This document shows positions 24,607 to 32,075 of a DNA stretch of 41,696 bases, one piece after another. Both the position numbers and the translations under genes were made by a program. Position 1 is the first letter of the stretch. Every line of letters begins with the position of its first letter. The notes under the pieces were generated by a model that was not told the DNA's origin, did no database searches, and saw nothing but the letters and a program-made list of their open reading frames with translations. Source of the stretch: an uncultured Alphaproteobacteria bacterium (GTDB lineage Bacteria; Pseudomonadota; Alphaproteobacteria; RF32; CAG-239); assembly GCA_944391705.1 (NCBI GenBank), contig CALXUN010000014.1, positions 1 to 41,696 of the forward strand, read 5' to 3'.

Positions 24607-25152
24607 TTAGAATGTGTATAAATCGCTACCGGCGTGCTCACAAAGCGGAAAATAATTAAAATATACACTCAGTAAAATCAGCGCCAGCACCGGCACCACA
24701 ACCTTTTCAAACGGAAAGTGTGCATGGCCTCCGTTTTTGGCTTTCATCCATTGATAAAAATCCGAAGATAAAATCATCAGCGCCGCACCGGCTAACGTGC
24801 TAAACAAGAACGGATCCAAATATAAGATACCGATAACCTCTGCATGATATTCCAACTCACTGATATACATAAAGCCGATCATGGCTACAGAGACAATTAA
24901 AATTACGGGATTACGCCACTTGGAAACCCACCAGCCTTTTTTATCAAACCATTTAATCGTCCAATAACCGAGCAATACCAAAAACGCGCCGGCCCAAACA
25001 CCAACGACGCTGTCATCAACGCCGAGGCTGCGGGCAATTTCCAACGATGCCCCGACAGCTACCGTACAAACCGCACAAGCCGGATTGGCCATAGCCGATT
25101 TTACAAACACCAAACTTAACAGCAAACATAAAGTCAAAAGCATTTTATTCAT
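24607..25152 (-). CDS. Membrane protein with CxxC motif, unknown function
   Basis: A 181-aa protein with a cleavable-type signal (1-22, KSAMA), then a PACAVCTVAVGASLEIARSLG segment with a CxxC pair, and four or five membrane helices (about 45-65, 80-97, 105-125, 150-170). Similar proteins with an ACAVCTVAVGAGLGLSRWLG-like start exist in many uncultured bacteria and archaea, but I know of no assigned function. The cysteine pair just outside the first helix suggests metal binding or redox chemistry (inference). It has its own promoter (25225-25253) and a shared terminator. Confidence 0.75.
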   Translation of the reverse strand: MNKMLLTLCLLLSLVFVKSAMANPACAVCTVAVGASLEIARSLGVDDSVVGVWAGAFLVLLGYWTIKWFDKKGWWVSKWRNPVILIVSVAMIGFMYISELEYHAEVIGILYLDPFLFSTLAGAALMILSSDFYQWMKAKNGGHAHFPFEKVVVPVLALILLSVYFNYFPLCEHAGSDLYTF

Positions 25153-25224
25153 CCTTCACATTAAATTCCGTTACATTATTTATTCATAAAAAGAAAAAAT
25201 CAACTGTTTATTTCTATAAATATG

Positions 25225-25253
25225 ACAATAACAATATGTATTAAAAATGTCAA
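25225..25253 (-). promoter_or_regulatory. Promoter of the CxxC membrane protein gene
   Basis: On the minus strand TTGACA (25253-25248) and TATTGT (25230-25225) with a 17-nt spacer, about 75 nt before the start codon. Confidence 0.6.
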
Positions 25254-25261
25254 CCATTTTT

Positions 25262-26548
25262 TTACCAGCCTTTTGCCGCGCGCGACCATAAATGTTTATC
25301 ATTATCTCCGGGACGGCAGCATATACCGCACACAGTAGGTTGCCGGCAACCGGTAATTTTCGGATAGCAAAACGGAATTTTTTCAAAATAACATCGCGCC
25401 AGATCAGCAAATATGCGTGCTTCCATATATTGCCCGCTGATACCGAAAGCATCGCTGAAATCAATTTGCGGTGCGGTTTTACAGCGTGCAAAAATATCAG
25501 AAAAAATTTTCTGGTGCGAATCCAACACAACCGGTAATGTTTTTTCTTGCAATATCATCTTAAAATCTGCCAAAGAAAGCGGATTGTGCCAGCCGCCGCC
25601 AAATAACAGAATCCTCTCGGGAAGGGGCATATCTTTGGGTACAAAACGCAAACTTAACGCCAGATTATAAGCGCTGAAATATTCTGCACTGCGCAGAACA
25701 TCTTTAAGGTTATATTCTCCCGGTAAAGAAGATGGCAGTTGATACCATTGCGGATCGGAAGATTTCGGCGGCGGCAGTTCATAAAAATTATTTTGCTGTT
25801 TGTCAGCGGCCGAAAAAAGATAAAATTGTTCGACAATCTCTTTTCTGATTTTTCCCGTTTTTCCGATTGTACCATTATAGTCGCAATTTGCATTCCAGAA
25901 TCTCCGTGCCAGCATATCCGGAAAATGATTAAACGGTCCGGCGTCCCAGCCCAAAACTTTGTCGGTATCATTATTTATCAATGCAATATTTGCCGTATTT
26001 CCGGCATTGCAAAATGCGACTGTGCCGTTTTGCCCGGGAAACAGCGAATCCGCCAGATGCCGGTTATGCATCGGTGCCAGCGGTGCGCCCTCACCGCCTG
26101 AAAAAATATCATCGGAGCGAAAATCAAAAACAACCGGAATATTGGTTAAATCCGCCAAAAGCTGTGCATTGCCGATTTGCAGAGTATAGGGCTGTTCCGT
26201 ACCGGCAACGGATGGCGGAAAGTGATCCAGCGTCTGACCGTGAAACCCTATCGCCCGTATTTGCGCCGTTGAAAGTTTATTAACAGATATAAATTGTATA
26301 ACAGTTTCAGCAATAAAAACGGTATATTGATTAATTGCCGCAAGAAAATCTGCATTGACACGTAAAACTTTCATATCCGAACCGGTTTCTCTGACAAGGC
26401 GGCGCAGCTGCCGAATCCGTTCGGATAATTCAGGCGGATACGGCCTGGTAAAGGCTCTGATATCCTGGATGGTATCTTTAACAAAGTCTGTTAATACAAG
26501 GTCTGCCGCATCCAGGGAATTTCCAGTCATAATTCCGATATACTGCAT
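25262..26548 (-). CDS. anmK: Anhydro-N-acetylmuramic acid kinase
   Basis: A 428-aa kinase that phosphorylates 1,6-anhydro-MurNAc to MurNAc-6-phosphate in cell-wall recycling. Family motifs: YIGIMTGNSLDAAD at the N-terminus (usually MSGTSxDGxD, so degenerate here), IGFHGQTLDHFP, FSGGEGAPLAPMHN, GNTANIALI, WDAGPFNHFPD with the catalytic Asp, and FGGGWHNPLS. It is longer than the usual 370 or so residues, with a Cys-rich C-terminal end (CGICCRPGDND). The start codon follows the T run of a hairpin whose 3' arm carries the only visible ribosome site (GGAG). Confidence 0.85.
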   Translation of the reverse strand: MQYIGIMTGNSLDAADLVLTDFVKDTIQDIRAFTRPYPPELSERIRQLRRLVRETGSDMKVLRVNADFLAAINQYTVFIAETVIQFISVNKLSTAQIRAIGFHGQTLDHFPPSVAGTEQPYTLQIGNAQLLADLTNIPVVFDFRSDDIFSGGEGAPLAPMHNRHLADSLFPGQNGTVAFCNAGNTANIALINNDTDKVLGWDAGPFNHFPDMLARRFWNANCDYNGTIGKTGKIRKEIVEQFYLFSAADKQQNNFYELPPPKSSDPQWYQLPSSLPGEYNLKDVLRSAEYFSAYNLALSLRFVPKDMPLPERILLFGGGWHNPLSLADFKMILQEKTLPVVLDSHQKIFSDIFARCKTAPQIDFSDAFGISGQYMEARIFADLARCYFEKIPFCYPKITGCRQPTVCGICCRPGDNDKHLWSRAAKGW

Positions 26549-26581
26549 AAAAAAATCTCCGTTTTTTACTTTCGGAGATTT
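26549..26581 (-). terminator. Terminator hairpin that also holds the anmK ribosome site
   Basis: Minus-strand reading: AAATCTCCG (26581-26573), loop, CGGAGATTT (26561-26553), then Ts up to the anmK ATG at 26548. It ends the upstream gene, and GGAG of the 3' arm (26560-26557) lies 8 nt before the anmK start. Confidence 0.8.
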
Positions 26582-26605
26582 TATAAAATGAATTTTAAGA
26601 TTTAT

Positions 26606-26998
26606 TTAACCAACCATAACGGAAGCTTCCTTCAGGTTTAATTTTGCCGGCATTTCCTGCCCCTGTACGAAGGCGGAAAAATCACGCTTGAAGGCTTTGA
26701 TGTCACCCAAGCCCAAATCTTTATATGCCTTAGCTGACAAATAAATATAATCCTCGGCAAACATATAAGCGCCGTGGCGGGCATTGAACCCGGCTTTTGC
26801 CGCTTTCATGGTTGCAATGCTCTCAATGTTTGTAACCTGATTGATGACTGCCGGAAAATTTACTTTTTCTGACGGAAAAGGATTAATTTTTTCCAATGTC
26901 GAGCGCAAAAGCATAAACATTTTTGATTTGTCGCTTTTAGCTATATTCAACACTTCCAAAAACTGCTGACCGAAAGTTTTGTTTGGCGTACTCATCAT
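26606..26998 (-). CDS. Small helical protein, unknown function
   Basis: About 130 aa, soluble, probably all helical, with alternating charged and hydrophobic residues (FGQQFLEVLNIAKSDKSKMF; IATMKAAKAGFNARHGAYMF). The pattern resembles small phasin-like helical proteins, but I cannot assign a family. ATG26998 is chosen because AGGAG lies about 8 nt upstream; longer versions from in-frame ATGs upstream lack a ribosome site. A terminator hairpin follows directly. Confidence 0.65.
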   Translation of the reverse strand: MMSTPNKTFGQQFLEVLNIAKSDKSKMFMLLRSTLEKINPFPSEKVNFPAVINQVTNIESIATMKAAKAGFNARHGAYMFAEDYIYLSAKAYKDLGLGDIKAFKRDFSAFVQGQEMPAKLNLKEASVMVG

Positions 26999-27100
26999 CG
27001 GTTTGCTCCTTTCGTCCATAATTATAGTATGGTTTAAATATATCATACCTTATGGATGATTGCAACACGAAATTGTAACAAAAATGTAACAATTGGTATT

Positions 27101-27994
27101 TTAAAAATTTCGTTCTATGATGAATTTTGCAAGCGCCTGCAAATTCTGTCCTTTGGCATTGAAAACAGATATAATATCCATCGCTTCGGCTATCAAATCC
27201 TGAGAAATCCGACGGGCTTTTTCTATGCCGTAACAGCTGACAAACGTTAACTTATTTTGCTCTTTGTCTTTCTTTAATGTTTTACCGACCAGCGCCGGAT
27301 CGCCTTCGGCATCCAAAATATCATCGGCAATCTGGAAAGCTATGCCGATTTTGCGTGAATAATTCAGCAATATCTGCCGTTGTTTTTCATCCGCACCGCC
27401 GATAACCGCTCCGGCTTCGCAGGCATAGCTCAACAAGCAGCCGGTTTTCATTTCTTCAATATGGCTGATAAGCGCCAGCGGATTTTCCGGTTTATGAATT
27501 TTTTCAGCATACAAATCCAGCATCTGACCGGCAACCATGCCCTTAAAGGCGCCGGCGCCGCGCGAAAGAAGCTTCATGAGTTCAATTTTAACATCAGCCG
27601 GATAATCAGAGGTTGCCAACACCTCAAAGGCATATGTCAGCAGACCGTCACCGGCCAAAATTGCTGTTGCCTCGTCAAATTGTTTATGGCATGTCGGCTT
27701 GCCGCGGCGCAAATCATCATTATCCATGGCCGGCAAATCATCATGTATCAGAGAATATGAGTGCAACATTTCCAAAGAAGCTGCGGCCGGAAAAGATTGT
27801 TCAAAACTTTTGCCAAACAGTCCTGCCGTTTCACAGACCAGATACGGACGCAAGCGTTTGCCGCCATTTAAAACCGAATATTTCATCGCCTCGACAACAC
27901 GGGCTTCCGGTCCTGTTGCCCCGTCAAACAACCCGACGATTTCTGAATTAAAACGATCGGCATAGGCTTTTAAAACTGCTTTAATATCTGTCAT
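27101..27994 (-). CDS. ispA: Polyprenyl (farnesyl/geranyl) diphosphate synthase
   Basis: A 297-aa prenyltransferase of the IspA type making farnesyl diphosphate from IPP and DMAPP for undecaprenol and quinone synthesis. Both aspartate-rich metal-binding motifs are present: DDLPAMDNDDLRRG (first) and DDILDAEGD (second), along with GGKRLRPYL for substrate binding. Length is typical. Its start overlaps the xseB stop by one base (TAATG on the minus strand), an xseB-ispA pair common in proteobacteria. The usual third gene, dxs, does not follow. Confidence 0.93.
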   Translation of the reverse strand: MTDIKAVLKAYADRFNSEIVGLFDGATGPEARVVEAMKYSVLNGGKRLRPYLVCETAGLFGKSFEQSFPAAASLEMLHSYSLIHDDLPAMDNDDLRRGKPTCHKQFDEATAILAGDGLLTYAFEVLATSDYPADVKIELMKLLSRGAGAFKGMVAGQMLDLYAEKIHKPENPLALISHIEEMKTGCLLSYACEAGAVIGGADEKQRQILLNYSRKIGIAFQIADDILDAEGDPALVGKTLKKDKEQNKLTFVSCYGIEKARRISQDLIAEAMDIISVFNAKGQNLQALAKFIIERNF

Positions 27995-28239
27995 TATTCT
28001 TCTACTTTATCCAAAGGTTGTAATGTGATTTCCCCTTCCGGCGAAACTTCAATTTTTTCAATTTTCAACTGTGCCGATTTAAGTTTTTCCTCACAGATTT
28101 TTTTCAAAGCCACGGCTTTTTCATAAGCTTCAACCGCATCATCAAGTTTAATCCGCCCGCCTTCCAAATCCCGGACGATTGCTTCCAGTTTTTGTAAAGC
28201 ATCTTCAAAACTTAAATTCTCAAATTCTTCATGTTTCAT
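27994..28239 (-). CDS. xseB: Exodeoxyribonuclease VII small subunit
   Basis: An 81-aa subunit that binds XseA to form the single-strand DNA exonuclease VII. Family motif: LSFEDALQKLEAIVRDLEGG followed by LDDAVEAYEKAVALKKICEEKL, forming two long helices; a slightly extended acidic tail (KIEKIEVSPEGEITLQPLDKVEE). Length is standard. First gene of the xseB-ispA pair. Confidence 0.93.
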   Translation of the reverse strand: MKHEEFENLSFEDALQKLEAIVRDLEGGRIKLDDAVEAYEKAVALKKICEEKLKSAQLKIEKIEVSPEGEITLQPLDKVEE

Positions 28240-28326
28240 TCTTTTACTCCATTGCAGGTGATGTTATTACAACATTTGCGTATTGGCAATTTTTAAATTG
28301 AAGCTCTGTGAATTTAAATTTTAATA

Positions 28327-28354
28327 TTGACTAATATAACATGTTGTATAATAT
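28327..28354 (+). promoter_or_regulatory. Promoter-like sequence before the candidate RNA
   Basis: TTGACT (28327-28332), then a perfect TATAAT (28347-28352) at 14 nt or TAATAT (28349-28354) at 16 nt. There is no good start codon downstream, which suits a non-coding transcript. Confidence 0.4.
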
Positions 28355-28360
28355 GTTTAT

Positions 28361-28476
28361 CGTGTTGATGTGTAAAACACGGGCCTTGGACAGCCTGATA
28401 TTATGCGGTGACGGAAATCGCCGACAGCTCTTTAATAAAGGGCAATTTCCCCGACAAAGGTCGGGGAGCTTTTAGT
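28361..28476 (+). ncRNA. Candidate structured non-coding RNA
   Basis: In a 517-bp gap without any plausible protein, this stretch can fold into a series of helices: GTGTT/AACAC (28362-28380), CGGUGA/UCGCCG around a cggaaa loop (with one G-U pair), CUUU/AAAG, and a strong CCCCGAC/GTCGGGG hairpin enclosed by AGCT/AGCT, followed by TTTT. A promoter-like sequence precedes it. I could not match it to 6S, tmRNA, SRP RNA or a riboswitch class. The rest of the gap (28480-28756) is AT-rich, with another GC-rich hairpin at about 28539-28562. Confidence 0.35.
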
Positions 28477-28756
28477 GTATGTTCAAAAGTTTGCGCTTTA
28501 AAGATTAAAAGGTCATTTCATAATATATGATGTTCAACTTCCCGACCGCCTTTTGGCTGGAAACTCTTATTTATATATTAGTATACAATAAAAATTTAAG
28601 GCAGAATATCCGAACTGTCAGGTTTACAGAAAATCAAAAACCTTTATTTTGTTTTATGGAATATCGGTTATATACCTATTAGCTTTACATAAGCTTTATT
28701 TCGTCCGGATTGTATGCTAAATTTATAATATTGATGACACTTTAAGGAGATACTTT

Positions 28757-29026
28757 ATGAAAGATTCTGATATTTTATCCAAATCTGTTATTTTAAAAGC
28801 TATCGGCAATGCCAAAAGGCTGGAAATTCTGCACCATATCAATAAAGAGGAGCTTAGTGTCGGTACGCTGGAAGAAATAGTGGGTTTAAGCCAGTCGGCT
28901 TTATCGCAGCATCTGGCTGTTTTAAGAAAAGCAAAAGTCGTTAAAACCAGAAGAAACGCCCAGACGATTTATTACAGCATTGATAATGCTCTGGTCAAAC
29001 AAATCCTCAAACTTCTGGATTTATAA
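28757..29026 (+). CDS. ArsR-family winged-helix regulator without cysteines
   Basis: An 89-aa winged helix-turn-helix protein: KAIGNAKRLEILHHI (first helices), LSQSALSQHLAVLRKAKVVKTRR (recognition helix and start of the wing) and YYSIDNALVKQIL (C-terminal dimer helix). This is the ArsR/SmtB fold at minimal length. There is no cysteine at all, so the classic thiolate metal site and the redox-disulfide type are excluded; the signal is unknown. AAGGAG lies upstream of the ATG. A flavin reductase-like gene follows after 18 nt and is its likely operon partner and maybe target. Confidence 0.83.
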   Translation: MKDSDILSKSVILKAIGNAKRLEILHHINKEELSVGTLEEIVGLSQSALSQHLAVLRKAKVVKTRRNAQTIYYSIDNALVKQILKLLDL

Positions 29027-29044
29027 TCTGACGGGATTTTTTCG

Positions 29045-29680
29045 ATGACAAAAATTGTCTGGCCGGCAGGAACATTGCTGGCACCGCTTCCGCCGGCAAT
29101 GATTTCTTCCGGCACGGTTGATAAGCCAAATGTGATGACAGCGGCGTGGACGGGAATTGTCTGCACCACCCCGGTGCTGACCTATGTTTCCATCCGGCCG
29201 TCGCGGTTTTCACATGAAATTATTTCAAAAAACAAGGAATTTGTTATTAACATTCCAAACCTTGCATTGGCAAAGGCTGCAGATTTTTGCGGCGTGAAAT
29301 CCGGCCGGGATATTGATAAGTTCAAAGCTTGCAATCTGACGGCAGCACCAAGTTCAAAAATCATGGCACCACAGATTGCCGAAGCTCCCATTTCGCTGGA
29401 ATGCCGCGTTCTGGAAATCCGCCAATTCGGTACGCATGACATGTTTTTAGCTGAAATTCTTGCCGTTAACATTGATGATAAATATATTGACAACAAAGGC
29501 GCATTGAGGCTTGAAAAGGCCGGACTGCTTGCATATGCCCACGGCTTTTATTATACTCTCGGCAGGCAGCTCGGCAAGTTCGGCTTTTCGGTCGAAAAAG
29601 CCAAAACCATAAAAAAACGCCGGCAACGGCAGAAATATCCGGAAAGAATTAAAAAAACGGCATTGAAGAAAAAAGATTGA
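29045..29680 (+). CDS. Flavin reductase-like FMN-binding split-barrel protein
   Basis: A 211-aa protein of the flavin reductase/DIM6-NTAB family. Typical early motifs are PLPPAMISSG, VMTAAWTGIVCTTPVLTYVSIRPSRF and EFVINIPN; the barrel continues to LECRVLEIRQFGTHDMFLAEIL. It probably binds FMN and transfers electrons from NAD(P)H to flavin or a bound substrate. The last 35 or so residues are an unusually basic extension (KKRRQRQKYPERIKK), not typical of the family, which might bind nucleic acid or be disordered. Paired with an ArsR-type gene. Confidence 0.82.
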   Translation: MTKIVWPAGTLLAPLPPAMISSGTVDKPNVMTAAWTGIVCTTPVLTYVSIRPSRFSHEIISKNKEFVINIPNLALAKAADFCGVKSGRDIDKFKACNLTAAPSSKIMAPQIAEAPISLECRVLEIRQFGTHDMFLAEILAVNIDDKYIDNKGALRLEKAGLLAYAHGFYYTLGRQLGKFGFSVEKAKTIKKRRQRQKYPERIKKTALKKKD

Positions 29681-29731
29681 CAAGCAATGCAAAATGTGCC
29701 AAAAGTCATCTTGTTTTAACAATAAAATCCT

Positions 29732-29808
29732 GCGCTCTTAGCTCAGCCGGATAGAGCAACAGCCTTCTAAGCTGTGGGTCGGGCGTTCGAATCGCCCAGA
29801 GCGCGCCA
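29732..29808 (+). tRNA. tRNA-Arg (anticodon TCT)
   Basis: Complete cloverleaf of 77 nt: acceptor GCGCTCT/AGAGCGC, D arm with AGCTCAGCCGGATAGAGC, anticodon stem ACAGC/GCTGT with loop CTTCTAA (anticodon TCT at 29766-29768), T arm with GGGCG TTCGAAT CGCCC and an encoded CCA end. It reads AGA codons. Confidence 0.96.
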
Positions 29809-29818
29809 GTTTTTATTT

Positions 29819-29841
29819 ACCGGGGGTTTCTCCGGTTTTTT
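29819..29841 (+). terminator. Intrinsic terminator after tRNA-Arg
   Basis: ACCGG (29819-29823) pairs with CCGGT (29832-29836), followed by a T run. Confidence 0.75.
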
Positions 29842-29894
29842 ATTGCTTATTTTTTATTTTCTGGTATCTTTGCTTTAATTTGCAGGAGAACACT

Positions 29895-30569
29895 ATGACT
29901 ATCAAAAATATCTTTTGGGATGTGGACGGCGTTCTTGCCAACCTCAATTTTGCCTATTACAATTTTTTGACCAATCACCCGAAATATAAAAACATTTACG
30001 GCAATATCCGATGGGAAGATCTGCCAAAAGTTTTACCGATTGACCCGAAATACGGTGCTTTGGAACTTAAAACCCATCCAACGCTCGGGGCTGAGCTTGA
30101 CTACGATTTTTGCCATAGTCCGGAATTTTTTTGTAACCGGCCGTTATACCCGGGCGCTATTGAAGCCGTTAAAAAATTAGATGACCTTGGCTACAAACAA
30201 TTTACGATGTCGGCTACTTTTGATGTAGAAACAAAAAAGAAACTTTTAAACCAGCTGTTGGCGCCGGTGAAAGATATTATGACGATTGAATGCGTCCAGC
30301 ACGGTAAATTTATGCATGACACCGCCAAAGAGGACATGCTTAAAAGCTGTTTTGAAAAATACGACCTGAAAGCTGAAGAAACTATTTTGGTTGATGACCG
30401 GATTTATAACCAGTATGCCGCCATTAATGTCGGCGCACACCCTGTCCGGTTTCGTTGCGAATTTACGACCGATTTGCCCGAAAGTCTTAAATGGATTCCG
30501 GAAGTTAAAAATTATGATGAACTCATCGCCTTATTAGAGAAAGACAGCGTACTAAACAACGAATTCTGA
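29895..30569 (+). CDS. HAD-superfamily hydrolase
   Basis: A 224-aa haloacid-dehalogenase-fold enzyme: motif I FWDVDGVLANLN (nucleophile and acid/base Asp), a helical cap (about 18-100), motif II at FTMSATF, a Lys region (GKFMHDTAKED) and motif IV LVDDRIYN. Probably a small phosphatase of unknown substrate; the cap contains PLYPGAIEAVKKLDDLGY, as in phosphoglycolate-phosphatase-like members. ATG29895 is preferred because CAGGAG lies 8 nt upstream. Confidence 0.8.
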   Translation: MTIKNIFWDVDGVLANLNFAYYNFLTNHPKYKNIYGNIRWEDLPKVLPIDPKYGALELKTHPTLGAELDYDFCHSPEFFCNRPLYPGAIEAVKKLDDLGYKQFTMSATFDVETKKKLLNQLLAPVKDIMTIECVQHGKFMHDTAKEDMLKSCFEKYDLKAEETILVDDRIYNQYAAINVGAHPVRFRCEFTTDLPESLKWIPEVKNYDELIALLEKDSVLNNEF

Positions 30570-30584
30570 TCGGACAAAAACATA

Positions 30585-30613
30585 TTGCAAAAAATCATTA
30601 TTTGTGATATATA
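30585..30613 (+). promoter_or_regulatory. Promoter of the 30.65-kb gene
   Basis: TTGCAA (30585-30590) and TATATA (30608-30613) with a 17-nt spacer, about 40 nt before the start codon. Confidence 0.5.
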
Positions 30614-30653
30614 TGAAAACAGCAATAAAATTTTATTAAAGAAAGGATATAAA

Positions 30654-31145
30654 ATGAGCAGTAAAGAAACTAAATTAAGAGCTGCCGCCATGGCTGCCGC
30701 CGTTATTGCCGGAACGGGAATGGCCGGTGCAACAAATAACAACGATAAAGAAGCCGCCAATACCCTGATTAAAGAAACGACTTATGATAATGCTCTTAAA
30801 GCAGCCCAACAAGTTGAAGATGATTTTAAACAACTTGCCGAGCTTAAAAAAGAAATCAAAGAAGGACTAAACGGCAACGGTGAAAAGCTGCAGAGTGAAG
30901 AATTCAGTACGCGTTACGGAAAAATTACTCATTACACCTTTGCCGACGGGTCCAAAGAAACCGAATTTTTCGGCGAGGCCGGCACCTTGCGTCTCAAGGA
31001 TGGAAAATTTTACAATAAAACCGGCAAAGAAATGGGGTCAGAGGCTGTTACAAAATATTTGGATACATTTAGAGAAAACGCTATCACAGGGCAAAAAACC
31101 ATATTCATGGTTACCGCTGAACGCTTACATCAAAATACAAAATAA
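30654..31145 (+). CDS. Putative exported protein, unknown function
   Basis: A 163-aa protein with a possible signal peptide (AAAMAAAVIAGTGMAGA, residues 10-26), a coiled-coil stretch (about 45-75, AAQQVEDDFKQLAELKKEIKEG) and a C-terminal part with beta turns (YTFADGSKETEFFGEAGTLRL; DGKFYNKTGKEMGSEA). No family recognised. ATG30654 is supported by AAAGGA just upstream. It is a single-gene unit with its own promoter and terminator. Confidence 0.65.
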   Translation: MSSKETKLRAAAMAAAVIAGTGMAGATNNNDKEAANTLIKETTYDNALKAAQQVEDDFKQLAELKKEIKEGLNGNGEKLQSEEFSTRYGKITHYTFADGSKETEFFGEAGTLRLKDGKFYNKTGKEMGSEAVTKYLDTFRENAITGQKTIFMVTAERLHQNTK

Positions 31146-31161
31146 GCAGTATAGCTAGAAG

Positions 31162-31187
31162 AACTCTCCGTTTGGGAGAGTTTTTTT
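31162..31187 (+). terminator. Intrinsic terminator after the 30.65-kb gene
   Basis: AACTCTCC (31162-31169) pairs with GGAGAGTT (31175-31182), then a T run. Confidence 0.85.
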
Positions 31188-31188
31188 A

Positions 31189-31778
31189 TTACTTTTGTAA
31201 TGTTTTTTGTGCCTTTTGTACCCAGGTTAAAAGCGGTAACATATTTTTAGCATTTGCTTTTAAATATGAAAGCCGGTAAACGACTTCAACACCTTCATCA
31301 GTTATCGGTATAACTTTGCGATTATTGCCGTCATAGCGGTATTGAGAAACCAGATGCGTGGTCAAAGTGGGCAGATTATTTTGTTCCAAAATCTGGCGGA
31401 AAACAAAATAATCATTATAAAATTTTACCTTATGATGCCTGGCGAGCTTTTCCAAAAACGGTTCCAGCCAGCGGACATAAGCCCCTTCCCCGCAATAAAC
31501 CGCCATTTCCATCGGCGTTGCAGATGCCTGATGTATTTTTTGGCTTTGAGCCAGCGGATGTGTTTCGGGTACGGACAACAACAAGTTTTCCCGTGCAAAC
31601 GACACTGTTTCAATTTCCGGATTATCTGGTTTGTTTATGGAAATGACAGCATCATATTTATATTCTTTAAGCAATTGTGCAACATTATCTTCATTTTCCA
31701 GAAGTTCCGAACGTATATTCAACCCGGGATTATCTTTTTGAAACAACGGCACGGAAAAGCGCATCGGTCCGGGGTCGC
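31189..31778 (-). pseudogene. LysR-type regulator remnant (effector domain only)
   Basis: About 196 residues matching the substrate-binding domain of LysR regulators: DPGPMRFSVPLFQKDNPGLN, YDAVISINKPDNPE, LLLSVPETHPLAQ and a late LPTLTTHLVSQYR. The helix-turn-helix N-terminus (about 90 residues) is absent. The reading frame runs on into the antisense of an aldo/keto reductase remnant, so the apparent start (MGTIQG) is not a natural one. It is probably non-functional. Confidence 0.75.
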
Positions 31779-31960
31779 AAAAGCCCTGGATTGTGCCCAT
31801 TCCGGGGACAACGAATCCGCAGCACCTCGATGATTTTCTTCAGGCGGCAAATGTCCGTCTGACGACCGGAGAACTGGCCGAATTTGAAAAAGATTATGCT
31901 CAAATCAAACTGGTCGGTCATCGGGCTGATCCGTTTACCGAAAGCCAGATTGATAAGTAA
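31775..31960 (+). pseudogene. Aldo/keto reductase remnant (C-terminus)
   Basis: The plus-strand frame reads SQKPWIVPIPGTTNPQHLDD and continues to LQAANVRLTTGELAEFEKDY before a stop at 31958-31960. This is the conserved end of aldo/keto reductases (cofactor-binding PIPGTT loop and last helix). The catalytic barrel and start are missing. It abuts the LysR remnant head to head. A strong terminator still follows it. Confidence 0.8.
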
Positions 31961-32005
31961 AAATATTTTTCGTTTAGAAAAAGTATATATTTTTACCCGA
32001 AGATA

Positions 32006-32036
32006 AAACATCCGGTTTGTTGCCGGATGTTTTTTT
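32006..32036 (+). terminator. Intrinsic terminator of the lost aldo/keto reductase gene
   Basis: AAACATCCGG (32006-32015) pairs with CCGGATGTTT (32023-32032), 7-nt loop, then Ts. Confidence 0.88.
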
Positions 32037-32075
32037 ATAATCAGTTTATGCGGCATCCTTTATAATGCAAATATT

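Noticed and set aside
27066-27112. ACGAAATT...AATTTCGT inverted repeat as the ispA terminator
   Set aside because: Eight weak A/T-rich pairs around a loop of about 30 nt and no T run after it on the minus strand.
28361-28476. 6S RNA, tmRNA or SRP RNA
   Set aside because: The characteristic sequences (tag-peptide frame, GGUCCGGAAGG-type SRP loop, 6S central bubble) are not seen; kept only as an unknown candidate.
31342-31833. Plus-strand open frame across the LysR remnant
   Set aside because: It is antisense to a recognisable LysR domain, with no ribosome site and no family resemblance.
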